Part shown: one piece after another, positions 23,101-31,480 of the stretch
Layout of the letters: each line of letters begins with the position of its first letter
Numbering within the stretch: position 1 is the stretch's first letter
Assembly (NCBI GenBank): GCA_002718195.1
Contig: PBDU01000005.1
Coordinates: forward strand, 116,651-173,508
Reading direction: 5' to 3'
Origin: Methanobacteriota archaeon
GTDB lineage: Archaea; Thermoplasmatota; Poseidoniia; Poseidoniales; Poseidoniaceae
DNA length: 56,858 bases
The notes under the pieces: generated by a model
Seen by the model: only the letters and a program-made list of their open reading frames with translations
Databases searched by the model: none
Told to the model about the DNA's origin: nothing
Position numbers and translations under genes: made by a program

Positions 23101-25072
23101 AATGACTTATGATCCAATATCTCCAAATCTGATGGAGCAATCTGTTGAAAAATACGACCATAAACCTGCATCAAGAAAATCAACATTTACTTTCTCCATT
23201 GCAGACAGACCCTCGTTACCAACAAATGCTCAGGCACATTATTGGAGGTCTTGGATAGATGATTTCAATTTTGATGGTATAATGCAATCAAACGAAATTA
23301 ACTCTATTGATATGGAAGTTCCAATTAACACATCTCATTTAATCGGTGATTATCAATTCACAGTCGACACTGCAAGAGCTCAGCAAGGAGAATATCTCAG
23401 TGCATGGCTAGAGGTTTCAGATGATGCCGGCAATCTCATGGATGGAGGAAGTTTTGATGATCCTCTCTTCAATGTCATGATTTCAGACGATGGTTCGCCA
23501 CGTGTTCCTATAGATGATATTTCATGGAATAAACCATCTCCGGTTTGGGTTCATCCCTCAGAATTGGTAAATTTGTCCATACCAGTTTATGACGTGAATG
23601 GATACACTGATATTGCGATGATAGAGCTGGATCTCTCAAGCAATCAACCCGGACAAGATGTGATAATTTTTGATCGATTAGCAGATACTTGTACTTCATC
23701 ATCATTCTTTATCCAAATTGAATCCTGTGTAATCGAAGGTTCGAGTTCGGATGTATTTTCTGGTTCGGGAGTTCTGGACCTTTCACTTACTTTTGATTGG
23801 GCATATAATCCTGATTCAAGCGTTACACACAAGCCAAGAATTAAGCTCCAAGACCGACAAGGACAATCTTCTGTGACTCTTTTGGAAGAATTGGATTGGA
23901 AGTTTAGTCCAGAGATTCAGATTGTCGGCAATTCAATGTCGTTTTCAGTAAATGGTAAATCTAAGGCACAGAATGATATTTTTGTAAAGCCTGACGACTT
24001 GATTAACATAGTAGGAGAAGTCTCTTGGTACAGAACAGGTGGAATTGTAAACGAATCATTTGAATTTGATATGGCATTGGGTTCACAAAGTCAAATATTC
24101 ACTGCAACAAAGATGTTCAACACAACAATTAATGCTCCTCTTACAGAAGGAAAGTTCCCATTATTCATAGACATGGTTGACTCCCCAAACGGAGCCATTG
24201 ACAGAACAACAGAATCCGGCGTAATCTGGTTTATCGTTGATGGTTCAGAACCCGAAATTATTGAAATTTCCAAGCCTAGCCAAGGTATTGTAATTCCCGA
24301 GAGTAGTTTTTCAAATGTCGAATTTGAATTTAGAATTAAGGAAACAAATGGTCTTGATGAAAGTTCTTTGAAGCTTAATTGGGCAATTTATCCAAAGGGC
24401 TCAGGCTTTGGTGCACAATCTCTTATCAGTGGTCAGGAATCAATTACAGTTTTAGGGGCGAGAAATTATGGGGAAAGCATACCATGCATTTCTAGTATAG
24501 ATGTCGATTCTATTCTGGAATCTAAACAAAGAACCCGTGAACTGGACTTGAGAGTCTGGATTTCTGGATTTGATGAATCCGGCCGTGAGGTTAACAAGAC
24601 ATACAATGACCTCGACACTCCAAGAGGAATTTGGGCTCTAGAACAGAGAGTTGCTGATTTCGAATTGAGAGAAATCGAAGATCTTCCGAGTAGATTAAAG
24701 GTTGGAGATGTAGTAGATTTGGGGCTAGAAATTAGAAACACGGGGCAGGCAAACGGGAGTGCTGCTCTCATTATTGAATTGGTTGAGTCAGATGGAGCAA
24801 GAACGAGGATTCATGCTCAGAATATTCAGATTGACTCGAATTCAACCTTCGCTTGGGAAGGTACTTGGACGACAAATAGAGAGGGTACAATGTGGATTGA
24901 GTATCAAATTGTTGAACAGCTATCGATTCAATCTGATACAGTTAGAGTTGATTCTAGTGGAAATGGATTGTTTGGTGGGAACTCTGGATTTTCCCCTGTG
25001 ATTTTTGTAATAATGATGGTAATAGTACTTGGTTTAACAGGTGTACTAATCTATCAAATACGGGATAATTAG
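20192..25072 (+). CDS. Giant cell-surface protein (1626 residues) with MAM/jelly-roll-like and CARDB-like domains
   Basis: A very large secreted protein anchored by one C-terminal helix. The ATG at 20192 gives a signal peptide (GRRAAGVALFLCAIMLIPLI). Residues about 115-290 look like a MAM/concanavalin-type jelly roll: repeated Trp, GTKALYSHVG, CSGCSGSWELKYF, ending GWNIDDILIEPAGG. A series of beta-sandwich segments follows with many D/N-rich turns. Near the C-terminus a CARDB-like domain is visible (RLKVGDVVDLGLEIRNTGQANG). A helix (FSPVIFVIMMVIVLGLTGVLIY) and a four-residue tail RDN close it. The short tail is the kind an archaeosortase could process, but no PGF-type motif is seen. It is probably an adhesin or surface-layer component. 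The RNase P RNA gene begins 5 bases beyond its stop on the opposite strand. Confidence 0.78.
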   Translation: MQTGRRAAGVALFLCAIMLIPLISLPPNADLTLLENTTKQTTPFDQVQKITIGSETGGTDDSLTLSVEDGKSITGLDLDISQSALPRVRGESFDDAGSFDHSTTTYDSMNVNSTVLSVLPQGWGWDFETANTTWTLHSGTWFHGFDTTLGQAAGVNSGTKALYSHVGSYPSGMSATHWAESPVMDCSGCSGSWELKYFRKLQIESSYYDHAYVQVKNSQGSWQNIWSNSGTMVENSFSQQTHSIGNYISGNPAFQIRFGIGTTDGSVQYTGWNIDDILIEPAGGLAGSGEGNWTSPTFGSGGLSETLRPHGHLNFNGLIPSEANFEWSLIDATTNSIIPGFDSLTVQHFDLGAIDYERYPSLRIKIHMLADSSGTPMLDSIDLENNWNDSFMSDPTERGWLFNGMTWSQNGISGNGDALTDSRVFRSGFSAVRNSCNLPSGASLFVILSDGEYEVPSTGLLMLNKPYHEAQFKIVSTSNTAISKFSVELIQSSAPKAMGIDVGSDGAVEWGFAQQGMGRFGFQDTLSDGSMWAESYLSQSSTASFETLLPVSGVTSFGYAINSPAGDLQGTSVTISVGGTSVALMNLGTLSGISNQYLSSQDVNSLNAAISSTSDTISNNGIVMAKVRISVDSTNDGNVLFGGIAANYDYEPSLRLTALNPIVLALNQELGKVNSQGGFKTVSLPIKMDSDGSVGVKLLELRTNPSIAAVSMDIQGAYDTLTPSDDWIEVNATFDGSPLGLTNIESDAIGGNWDVQILIQGQNLNSVTTCPVRSLAIEGDVASYCTQSGKQLIWEYQNELGSIDYLGDGRFISIVSKFKLPSDWDDEESASISVNFITSVGPMLPATTVFGLGSSLGIENDVSLKSWGIRTSSGVLVDPSDGQILPGDDVQIEINLGFEGIDERAKPRTGQVQVNLYSDDMLVNSSSIIFNGFQSFDFSIPSIGNSIDLKVELVPLENVGIHYEVSRFGLMTYDPISPNLMEQSVEKYDHKPASRKSTFTFSIADRPSLPTNAQAHYWRSWIDDFNFDGIMQSNEINSIDMEVPINTSHLIGDYQFTVDTARAQQGEYLSAWLEVSDDAGNLMDGGSFDDPLFNVMISDDGSPRVPIDDISWNKPSPVWVHPSELVNLSIPVYDVNGYTDIAMIELDLSSNQPGQDVIIFDRLADTCTSSSFFIQIESCVIEGSSSDVFSGSGVLDLSLTFDWAYNPDSSVTHKPRIKLQDRQGQSSVTLLEELDWKFSPEIQIVGNSMSFSVNGKSKAQNDIFVKPDDLINIVGEVSWYRTGGIVNESFEFDMALGSQSQIFTATKMFNTTINAPLTEGKFPLFIDMVDSPNGAIDRTTESGVIWFIVDGSEPEIIEISKPSQGIVIPESSFSNVEFEFRIKETNGLDESSLKLNWAIYPKGSGFGAQSLISGQESITVLGARNYGESIPCISSIDVDSILESKQRTRELDLRVWISGFDESGREVNKTYNDLDTPRGIWALEQRVADFELREIEDLPSRLKVGDVVDLGLEIRNTGQANGSAALIIELVESDGARTRIHAQNIQIDSNSTFAWEGTWTTNREGTMWIEYQIVEQLSIQSDTVRVDSSGNGLFGGNSGFSPVIFVIMMVIVLGLTGVLIYQIRDN

Positions 25073-25076
25073 AATG

Positions 25077-25380
25077 TGGAGGGTGTGGGGAGTAAGCCCC
25101 TTTCTGTTACCTTTCGGCGACTGCATTCAACTAAGCATCCTACCTGTTCCTGTGCGCACTACGTTAACGGAACTGTTTGGACTTGCTCCAATGGGGTTGC
25201 TCGTCTCATCGACCACAAGGAAGCCTCCATCTTTCGATATCATCATCAAACCCCTGCATCGTTCGTTTCTTCTCCAATACCAGACAGTCTCCCGTCTATC
25301 ACTTCTGTGACCCATTCGTGCTGTGGAGAGGGGACTTTCCTCAGAGTCGAACTCTGTCAGCAGTCCTCCCACTCCCTCCA
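25077..25380 (-). ncRNA. rnpB: RNase P RNA (archaeal type A)
   Basis: This stretch looks like an empty gap between proteins but carries the RNase P RNA, the catalytic RNA that trims tRNA 5' ends. Read on the minus strand it has, in order: GAGGAAAGTCC (conserved region I, near 25332-25342), the GAGCAACCCC...GGAGCAAGTCCAAACAG block typical of regions II-III, GGATGCTT, and ACAGAAAGGGGCTTA (region V, near 25095-25110). The two ends pair as helix P1: TGGAGGG-A-GTGGG with CCCAC-A-CCCTCCA, one mismatch. The exact 5' end is uncertain by about 10 bases: a TATA-like AGATATAC lies at 25391-25398. Conserved blocks make the call strong. Confidence 0.93.
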
Positions 25381-25416
25381 GTTGCCTGTTGTATATCTCT
25401 GTTAAGAACATAGGCA

Positions 25417-28293
25417 TTAAGATAAATCTGCATCTAATGTATGAGTTTTATCCTTGATACTAAATTCATCCCCAAACTCAATGAACTCGGGTTCACCTCT
25501 TATTTTTGCAAATAGGTAGTGTTCAGCAGTCATAGTAGCGGGCAGTAGGAAGCAACTTGTCAAGAATGCAAATGCAATTAGCAAAACCATCATCATGAAG
25601 AAGTTTTCAAGCCCAGGGAAGGCAGCAAGGAAACCAGCAGAAATCCCAGAAATTGTCGTAGCTGATGTCTCAAAAATAGTCTGTCCGGTTTTTGAAACAG
25701 CATTGGATAGTCCTACTGCGCTTTCTCCTTCTTCCTGTATTCTGTGCATGACGTGAATCGCATCGTCTACACCTATTCCGAATACAAGAGTTCCAATCAT
25801 CGCAGTGAATATGTTGACGTTTACATCACCGCTTCGCATCAATAATGGCTGCCAAAGGATTACAACAGCCACTGGCAGCATAGTGTAAATTCCAAGTCTG
25901 ACTGACTTGAACATAATCATTAACACACCAAGTAAGACAAATAGTGTTAGGATTGTAGTTTTGGTTTGAGTATCATGAATTCCTTTGTTGATGTCTAATG
26001 AAACAGGTAATCCTCCAGTAAGTTGAGTAGTTTGTGTCCCTGGTAGAAGGTTATCTTCGGCAAGAATTACATCTATCTCATCCCTTAATTCACCAGCATA
26101 ATTCAGATTGAGGTATGGTTGTGTAACATATACGATTGCCTTAGTGCCAGCCTTGTTCAATAGCATGGATCTAACTTCTTCGCTTAGGGTATCGAATACT
26201 ACATTCACCATATCTCTACGAAGACCTTCTCTTCCATCTGGTCCTGTTGCATCCAAGAGCAGCCAAGCATTGCATTCTACTGGGTCATTGCTCTCCCAAC
26301 ATTCCTCATGGAGTAAATCCCACAAGGAGCCTTCGTACAAAGTAACACCATCTACTAATTCTATAGTTGCAGGTATTGCTTTGAGGAATAGAACAACGCT
26401 GGTTGTATTGGTGTATTCTACCTGGTCGATGAGGTTCTCAATTCTATCAAGTTCATCAAGAACGGGCAGATCTCTAATGTTGTCAGTTCCATTTTCTTCA
26501 GCGCTCCTGTTGGTGGCATCAAACGTGTAAAGAGAGGTTTGCCCTCCATCAAATTGTTGAGAGTAAGTTGCTAGGGTGTTGAGGGAATCAATGCCATCTG
26601 GAGCCTCAGAAGAACCTGTGATCGGTTCATTCATTTCATCCAAATTCAAGATACCAACTGTTGTAATTGAACCGGCTAATAGGATAATTATCCACCATGC
26701 TTTAATCGGGGATCTTCCTATTGATGACCAACCTTTTGGGTTAGTTCTCTTGCTATAACCCAAAATCCATGCTAGGGTTGGAACTGTAAAAACACTGAAG
26801 AAAAGTGTGGAAATAATTCCAAGCACTAAGGTTAGTCCGACCGACCTAATCGGTGCAATGTCAACAATTGTTGGTGCCATCAATACAGAAAAACCGATGA
26901 CGGTCGTAACCGCAGATAATAGAACGGCTACTCCAGTTGATTGCGTCATCTCAAGAACTGCATGCTTGAACAAGGGCAGATCCCACAAATCAGGAACAAC
27001 TTCCAATGGTTCTCCTCTTCGTTTTCTCTTCTCGTTTTCAGTTATTATTGAGTCTATTTCCTTTCTTCTAGCCTCATCAATTCTATTGACCATGTGCAAT
27101 GCGTAATCTACTCCTAAGCCAATCAGAATTGGGAATGTTGCGACAATCATTGGCGTTAATGTGACGTTCATCAAAACTGTAGAACCTAAGGTTACAGCCA
27201 AAGCCATTACAATTGGTGTACCTGTGATAATCACAACCTTCCAAGACCTATGAAGTGCAGTGATACAGATAACAGTGAATGCTAACGACCATGGGAGCAT
27301 TTTCAGCAAGTCCTTGTAAATTTCATCACTGACATCTTCCAATACCTTGCTAAGACCTGTAAGAGTCATACTTGTTGTAACTGCAGTATTATCTCTTGAA
27401 TCCATAACGTTTTGAATGTGAATGAAAAGGTCTGAAAACTCCTCAAAGTCAGTATCACTGAGGTCGTGCTGCATTCCTATTACAATCGCAGCAGTATCCC
27501 AAATTCCATCTCCATCCATGTCATTGGTAAAATTTCCATCCCCGTCAGAATCTATTGTAGGGTCTTGGTCATTGGTGTCTCTGACAAGGGCATCGAAGGC
27601 TCCATTCGATTGTTCTATGATTTGATCTATCCTTTCTTGGTCCGGGATTGAATATGAGCCTCCTGTCGTGAGAGAACAGTCTATATTGACAGGTATTCTT
27701 GTGTTAACTCCATGCTCACACATTGAATGGTTGAATCTGCCGTCTGCTGAATTGACTTCTTTGACTACTTGTGCTGGCGAAATAATCCATAGAACTCCAT
27801 CCTCTCTGCCGTAGTCGAATTTATTCCAATCTATGCCTCTTTCAGTACTACTTCTATCGGCATTCTCATCATCCCCCTCTACCCAACTCATTTGGCGCAA
27901 GACTTCCTCAGAGGTAATATTATCACCAAGTCCTCCACCTAATCTTGCATTGTCAGTTTGGACATAAATAATGGCTATATCAGTAGACCATTCTTCTCTT
28001 ACCTCCAACAGAAGGTTAGTTGATTCAGCACCATCTGGTAAGAAGATTTCAACATCATCTTCGATTTGTTCTTGGAAACTCATGGCTTGTTGAGCAAAAA
28101 AACCGGATATGATGACTAGGATAATTATTACCATTGCAGGGGATGCTAGTATGTTTGAGTAGAGCTTATCCATAGTTTGATATGCTTTTCCTGAGACATG
28201 TTTTGTCGCAGAATCAAGTTTGGAATTCAAAAGATCCAGACCAGGGATTTGGCTAAGGATTTGGGCCGCTTTGCCCCCTTCACCCTTGCCCAT
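25417..28293 (-). CDS. RND-superfamily exporter (MMPL/HAE3-like)
   Basis: A protein of 958 residues with the two-fold RND layout: one helix, a large extracellular loop, a five-to-six helix bundle, a second loop and a second bundle. Conserved membrane motifs include PILIGLGVDYALHMVNR in the first half and VFGIGVDDAIHVMHRIQEE in the second, both carrying the acidic proton-relay residues. Such proteins move lipids or other hydrophobic molecules. The first extracellular loop contains a calcium-binding-like stretch (DSDGDG...DMDGDG). The frame extends to a TTG at 28353, overlapping the stop of the upstream glycosyltransferase; the ATG at 28293 is preferred. The adjacency suggests that the exporter may move a glycosylated lipid. 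Confidence 0.85.
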   Translation of the reverse strand: MGKGEGGKAAQILSQIPGLDLLNSKLDSATKHVSGKAYQTMDKLYSNILASPAMVIIILVIISGFFAQQAMSFQEQIEDDVEIFLPDGAESTNLLLEVREEWSTDIAIIYVQTDNARLGGGLGDNITSEEVLRQMSWVEGDDENADRSSTERGIDWNKFDYGREDGVLWIISPAQVVKEVNSADGRFNHSMCEHGVNTRIPVNIDCSLTTGGSYSIPDQERIDQIIEQSNGAFDALVRDTNDQDPTIDSDGDGNFTNDMDGDGIWDTAAIVIGMQHDLSDTDFEEFSDLFIHIQNVMDSRDNTAVTTSMTLTGLSKVLEDVSDEIYKDLLKMLPWSLAFTVICITALHRSWKVVIITGTPIVMALAVTLGSTVLMNVTLTPMIVATFPILIGLGVDYALHMVNRIDEARRKEIDSIITENEKRKRRGEPLEVVPDLWDLPLFKHAVLEMTQSTGVAVLLSAVTTVIGFSVLMAPTIVDIAPIRSVGLTLVLGIISTLFFSVFTVPTLAWILGYSKRTNPKGWSSIGRSPIKAWWIIILLAGSITTVGILNLDEMNEPITGSSEAPDGIDSLNTLATYSQQFDGGQTSLYTFDATNRSAEENGTDNIRDLPVLDELDRIENLIDQVEYTNTTSVVLFLKAIPATIELVDGVTLYEGSLWDLLHEECWESNDPVECNAWLLLDATGPDGREGLRRDMVNVVFDTLSEEVRSMLLNKAGTKAIVYVTQPYLNLNYAGELRDEIDVILAEDNLLPGTQTTQLTGGLPVSLDINKGIHDTQTKTTILTLFVLLGVLMIMFKSVRLGIYTMLPVAVVILWQPLLMRSGDVNVNIFTAMIGTLVFGIGVDDAIHVMHRIQEEGESAVGLSNAVSKTGQTIFETSATTISGISAGFLAAFPGLENFFMMMVLLIAFAFLTSCFLLPATMTAEHYLFAKIRGEPEFIEFGDEFSIKDKTHTLDADLS

Positions 28294-28349
28294 AGTAGGT
28301 CTAATTAGTGATATTTCATCAATTAACCGTTTGGCTGTGAAGAATTCTT

Positions 28350-29294
28350 TCAATCAAGACCGAACTCTTTCACAATCAACAATCTTAGCAGGCTTCTTGC
28401 ACTTTGGAGAACTAGTCCTGTTGTGATAAGGGTTAATCCAAGCAATCCGACCCAAATCGCAGTTAAACCTGCTCCAAGGAAAGAGTCTAGAGTAGTTGTT
28501 ACATTTTGTGCGGTGTTAACTCCCATCGCAGCTCCCGTTGCTAGCAATCCCGCTCCAGGTAATCCAAGAACTAAGAGAGGTTTCTTTTGAGAAAGGGATA
28601 ATAGCGCCCAAGATAGAACGGTGAAACCATGTGATACGGCAGTATAATTGCTACCTTTTGGAACATCGTAACGAATTACAGTCGGAATTTCCTTGACTTT
28701 CAAATCCTTTTCTACTGCGTCATCTATCATTTCCAAACTTAATTCCATTCCTTCAGAGTCGAACCTAAGTCTTTCCAAGGCAAGTTTTGAAAATGCTCTG
28801 AAACCAGATTGTGTGTCTTTGATTTTGGAATTACTGCTTAGGTTATTTGTTGCAGTGATGACTTTTATTCCTAACCTTCTGTAGGCTGGCATATCAGTTC
28901 CCATTCCACCATCGATGAATCTTGAACCTATGGCAAAGTCAGCTTCTCCTGACATTATTGGCTCTAACAATGAAGGAATATCATTCGCTTCATGTTGCCC
29001 ATCTGAATCGAGTATAACCAAGGCATCAGCATTCAATTCCTTGGCTTTGTGAAAGAGCGTTTTCAACGCGCCCCCATAGCCTCTGTTTACTCTGTGCCTC
29101 AATACCACTGCGCCGTTTGCTTCAGCAATTCTTGCGCTTGCATCGCTTGATCCATCATCTACACAGATGACTAAATCGACGTGTCTTGAAACCATTGTGA
29201 CGACAGTTCCAACCGTCTCTTCTTCGTTATACATTGGCATACCTGCGATTACCAGAGGCTTGCGCCTTTCTGATTCGCCACCAGAGGTTTGCAC
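28350..29294 (-). CDS. Family 2 glycosyltransferase, dolichyl-phosphate-sugar synthase-like
   Basis: A 314-residue GT-A glycosyltransferase. It has PLVIAGMPMYNEEETVG, CVDDGSSDASARIAEANGA, the HRVNRGYGGALKT motif, the metal site LDSDGQHEANDI and the acceptor block DTQSGFRAFS, all as in DPM1/AglJ-type enzymes that put sugars on polyprenyl phosphate. Two C-terminal membrane helices follow (KPLLVLGLPGAGLLATGAAM and LTAIWVGLLGLTLITTGLVL). The GTG at 29294 is the likely start since the first beta strand begins soon after; the next ATG, at 29240, would cut it. The RND gene follows immediately, so the pair is likely one transcription unit. Confidence 0.88.
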   Translation of the reverse strand: MQTSGGESERRKPLVIAGMPMYNEEETVGTVVTMVSRHVDLVICVDDGSSDASARIAEANGAVVLRHRVNRGYGGALKTLFHKAKELNADALVILDSDGQHEANDIPSLLEPIMSGEADFAIGSRFIDGGMGTDMPAYRRLGIKVITATNNLSSNSKIKDTQSGFRAFSKLALERLRFDSEGMELSLEMIDDAVEKDLKVKEIPTVIRYDVPKGSNYTAVSHGFTVLSWALLSLSQKKPLLVLGLPGAGLLATGAAMGVNTAQNVTTTLDSFLGAGLTAIWVGLLGLTLITTGLVLQSARSLLRLLIVKEFGLD

Positions 29295-29376
29295 GCTTAG
29301 ACGGCAAAGTAAGTCGTATATAGAAAATATGCTGAAACAGCGCTATATCACAACAAATCCGCCAAACAAAAGGGGT

Positions 29377-29431
29377 GGCACGAGTAAAGCCTTGGCTCTA
29401 CCCGTGCCCGAATCAGCTTCGCTGTGACTCG
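29377..29431 (-). ncRNA. Tandem RNA hairpins 3' of the 86-residue gene
   Basis: Two adjacent inverted repeats. The larger (29377-29408) pairs 15 positions around a two-base tip. On the plus strand two positions are A-C mismatches, but on the minus strand these become G-U pairs, so the stem is unbroken only in a minus-strand RNA. The second (29409-29431) also gains a G-U pair on the minus strand and forms about nine pairs with a small bulge. They lie just after the stop at 29453 and are followed by CCCCTTTTGTTT on that strand. They could be a terminator or RNA-stability element of that gene's transcript, or a processed small RNA. Confidence 0.5.
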
Positions 29432-29452
29432 AAGGGGTATCAATCAATTACT

Positions 29453-29713
29453 TCAATCGTTGATTTGGGTTACAGTTGTGACTGCTCTGTCTCCACTCAA
29501 CACACGTTGTAGTGCATTGATTGGGATGATCAGAGGCACGTATGCTTGCCCATCGCTTGTTACGTAAGTTGCGCAATCAGCAAATGCTGATGTGTTAATT
29601 GAGAGCTTAATTGCTCCCCCCGCATTACTCTTCCTTGCATAGCCTACAAGGGTAGACTTTGTTTCTTCGTTCATTTGGTTTTCTTGTTTTTTGCTTTGTT
29701 CGTTTTTTGGCAT
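29453..29713 (-). CDS. Small conserved-looking cytosolic protein, unknown
   Basis: An 86-residue protein with a charged, probably disordered N-terminus (PKNEQSKKQENQ) and a compact domain from about residue 20: VGYARKSNAGGAIKLSINTS, then a strand-rich stretch DGQAYVPLIIPINALQRVL and SGDRAVTTVTQ. I cannot name the family. The mix of Arg/Lys and short strands could suit nucleic-acid binding. The ATG at 29713 was chosen because a GGAAGTGA Shine-Dalgarno-like sequence lies about 6 bases before it; an internal ATG at 29674 is possible. It has a leader hairpin upstream and two hairpins downstream, which suggests that the mRNA is highly structured and perhaps abundant. Confidence 0.65.
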   Translation of the reverse strand: MPKNEQSKKQENQMNEETKSTLVGYARKSNAGGAIKLSINTSAFADCATYVTSDGQAYVPLIIPINALQRVLSGDRAVTTVTQIND

Positions 29714-29740
29714 TTTTTCACTTCCATGGCAGTACTTTTC

Positions 29741-29760
29741 GGCTCGCTGTCCCCCGAGCC
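29741..29760 (-). other. Leader hairpin of the 86-residue gene
   Basis: A perfect 6-base inverted repeat GGCTCG/CGAGCC with an 8-base loop containing a run of four C on the plus strand (G in the RNA), 27 bases upstream of the ATG at 29713. It may structure the leader or may be a chance palindrome in a GC-rich patch. Confidence 0.35.
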
Positions 29761-29857
29761 TAAACATACAAAACAACATCAACCAATTTAGTTCATTTGT
29801 TTAGTATCGCTCGCTTTACTGCAAGTCTTAAACGACACTGGTTCGAGGGGACTTTAC

Positions 29858-30796
29858 ATGCGAGCATTGGTTACTGGAGGAGCAGGCTTCATTGGTTCCC
29901 ATTTAATCGATAGACTAGTCGACAGAGGAAATGAAGTCGTTGTACTCGACAATCTAAGTAGCGGGAAATCGTCATTCCTCTCTCATCACGATGAAAAAGT
30001 GAAGTTAGTTAATGTCGACATAACCTCTCTAGATGAAATAATAGGTCATTTTGAAGGAATAGATTTCGTTTACCATTTAGCAGCAAATCCTGATATCAGG
30101 CTTGGTACGAAAATCACTGACACCGACTTGAAGCAAGGTACTATTGCCACCTACAATGTTCTAGAATCTATGAGAATTCACAATGTCAAGAACATTGCAT
30201 TTGCTTCTTCCTCGGTGGTTTATGGTGAAGGTGCTCCAATGCCGACCCCGGAAAATTATGGTCCATGTTTGCCCATCTCCCTTTATGGGGCAAGCAAATT
30301 GGCTGGTGAGGGTTTAATCTCGAGTTGGTGTGGGACTTTTGGACACAAAGCGTGGATTTTTAGATTTGCAAACATCATCGGCGCTAGAGGCACTCATGGT
30401 GTAATTTTTGACTTCATACATAAACTCAAAAATACCCCCGATAATTTAGAGGTTCTAGGAAACGGTAGGCAGGAGAAATCATACATGGAAGTTGGTGATT
30501 GTGTGGAGGCAATCCTTCACTGCATCGAGAAATTCGATGAAAGTATCAATCTTGTAAATCTTGGAAGTGTTGACACTGCAAGCGTAACCAATATCGCTGA
30601 GGTCGTAATCGAAGAAACCGGTTTTACTGATGCAAAAATTTCCTATACTGGCGGAGACAGAGGCTGGGCTGGGGACATACCTAGGGCTATGCTTGCGATT
30701 GATAAACTACGGGCATCTGGATTTGAACCAACATATACTAGCGTTGAATCGATTCGACATACAGCAAAGATATTGATTGAAGAAATAGGATTGTGA
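29858..30796 (+). CDS. NAD-dependent nucleotide-sugar epimerase/dehydratase (extended SDR)
   Basis: A 312-residue extended short-chain dehydrogenase. The NAD site is MRALVTGGAGFIGSHLIDRL; VVVLDNLSSG binds the cofactor ribose; the catalytic triad is a Ser in FASSSVVYG and Tyr-Lys in SLYGASKLAGE; FRFANIIG and the C-terminal sugar-binding part follow. This is the UDP-glucose 4-epimerase-like group, which makes UDP-galactose or related sugars for glycosyltransferases such as those elsewhere in the window. Exact substrate cannot be read. The start ATG is exact for the Rossmann fold. The thioredoxin gene follows after 4 bases. Confidence 0.87.
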   Translation: MRALVTGGAGFIGSHLIDRLVDRGNEVVVLDNLSSGKSSFLSHHDEKVKLVNVDITSLDEIIGHFEGIDFVYHLAANPDIRLGTKITDTDLKQGTIATYNVLESMRIHNVKNIAFASSSVVYGEGAPMPTPENYGPCLPISLYGASKLAGEGLISSWCGTFGHKAWIFRFANIIGARGTHGVIFDFIHKLKNTPDNLEVLGNGRQEKSYMEVGDCVEAILHCIEKFDESINLVNLGSVDTASVTNIAEVVIEETGFTDAKISYTGGDRGWAGDIPRAMLAIDKLRASGFEPTYTSVESIRHTAKILIEEIGL

Positions 30797-30800
30797 TAAA

Positions 30801-31478
30801 TTGAAGAAAACAGATTATGATGACCACGCAGCCATAACCGACAACCCATTGATGCTAGCAGCGGTAGTTGCCGTTGCTGCGATAATGGTTATTGCTTTCA
30901 CCGCAGATACTCAATCAGTCGGTGTAGATGAGGGAGACCGAGCTATCGGACTAAGCGGGTTTGCATACGATGGAAATGGTTGGAATGATTTTGATCTGAA
31001 AGACTACTTCGATGAGTCCTGGGAAGAAGGAGATGTAAGTGGCGAGTGGGTTGTAATTGAATTTATGGACACAGATTGTCCTTATTGTGTTGCATCTGCT
31101 GACGATATCGCTGAAGACATGCAGGATTTTTCGGGCAACACTCCAAGTTGGAATGGACCAGTTGTCAATTTCGTAATCGTTGCGAGTGAATTAACAATTA
31201 ACGGTCATGATTCATCTAGAGGAGAGATACAAGCATTCAGAGACAAAACCGAAGGCTATGAGTGTGCGGGCTCTGATTGTTCGTCTAGACCAGGTCCTCC
31301 TCACTATGCGCCATACATCGACGACATAGACCGAGAGATATTGAACAAGTGGAAAGTGCAAGGAACACCTACATACATTCTCATCCAACCAGATGGAATT
31401 ATCAACTGGATTTCATCTGAAAACCCAGGTGAAGATCTAACTGATGCAATTATAGCCAATACCCCTAGGAGCTCTTGA
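30801..31478 (+). CDS. Membrane-tethered thioredoxin-like protein, CPYC active site
   Basis: A 225-residue protein with one N-terminal membrane helix (LMLAAVVAVAAIMVIAFTA) and an outward-facing thioredoxin fold. The redox site is DTDCPYCVASA (Cys93, Cys96), the CPxC type of oxidising DsbA/TlpA-like proteins, and the cis-proline loop is GTPTYIL. A second cysteine pair lies in YECAGSDCSS. The start is probably TTG at 30801, giving a short basic cytoplasmic tail; an ATG at 30852 would begin inside the helix. The next gene encodes VKOR and starts right after the stop, so this is very likely the partner that VKOR re-oxidises to form disulfides in exported proteins. Confidence 0.82.
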   Translation: MKKTDYDDHAAITDNPLMLAAVVAVAAIMVIAFTADTQSVGVDEGDRAIGLSGFAYDGNGWNDFDLKDYFDESWEEGDVSGEWVVIEFMDTDCPYCVASADDIAEDMQDFSGNTPSWNGPVVNFVIVASELTINGHDSSRGEIQAFRDKTEGYECAGSDCSSRPGPPHYAPYIDDIDREILNKWKVQGTPTYILIQPDGIINWISSENPGEDLTDAIIANTPRSS

Positions 31479-31480
31479 GT

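Noticed and set aside
25076..25417. Several overlapping reading frames of 60-109 codons on both strands between the giant protein and the RND gene
   Set aside because: The interval is explained by the RNase P RNA gene; the peptides have no domain pattern and are rich in Cys, His and Pro as expected from structured RNA.
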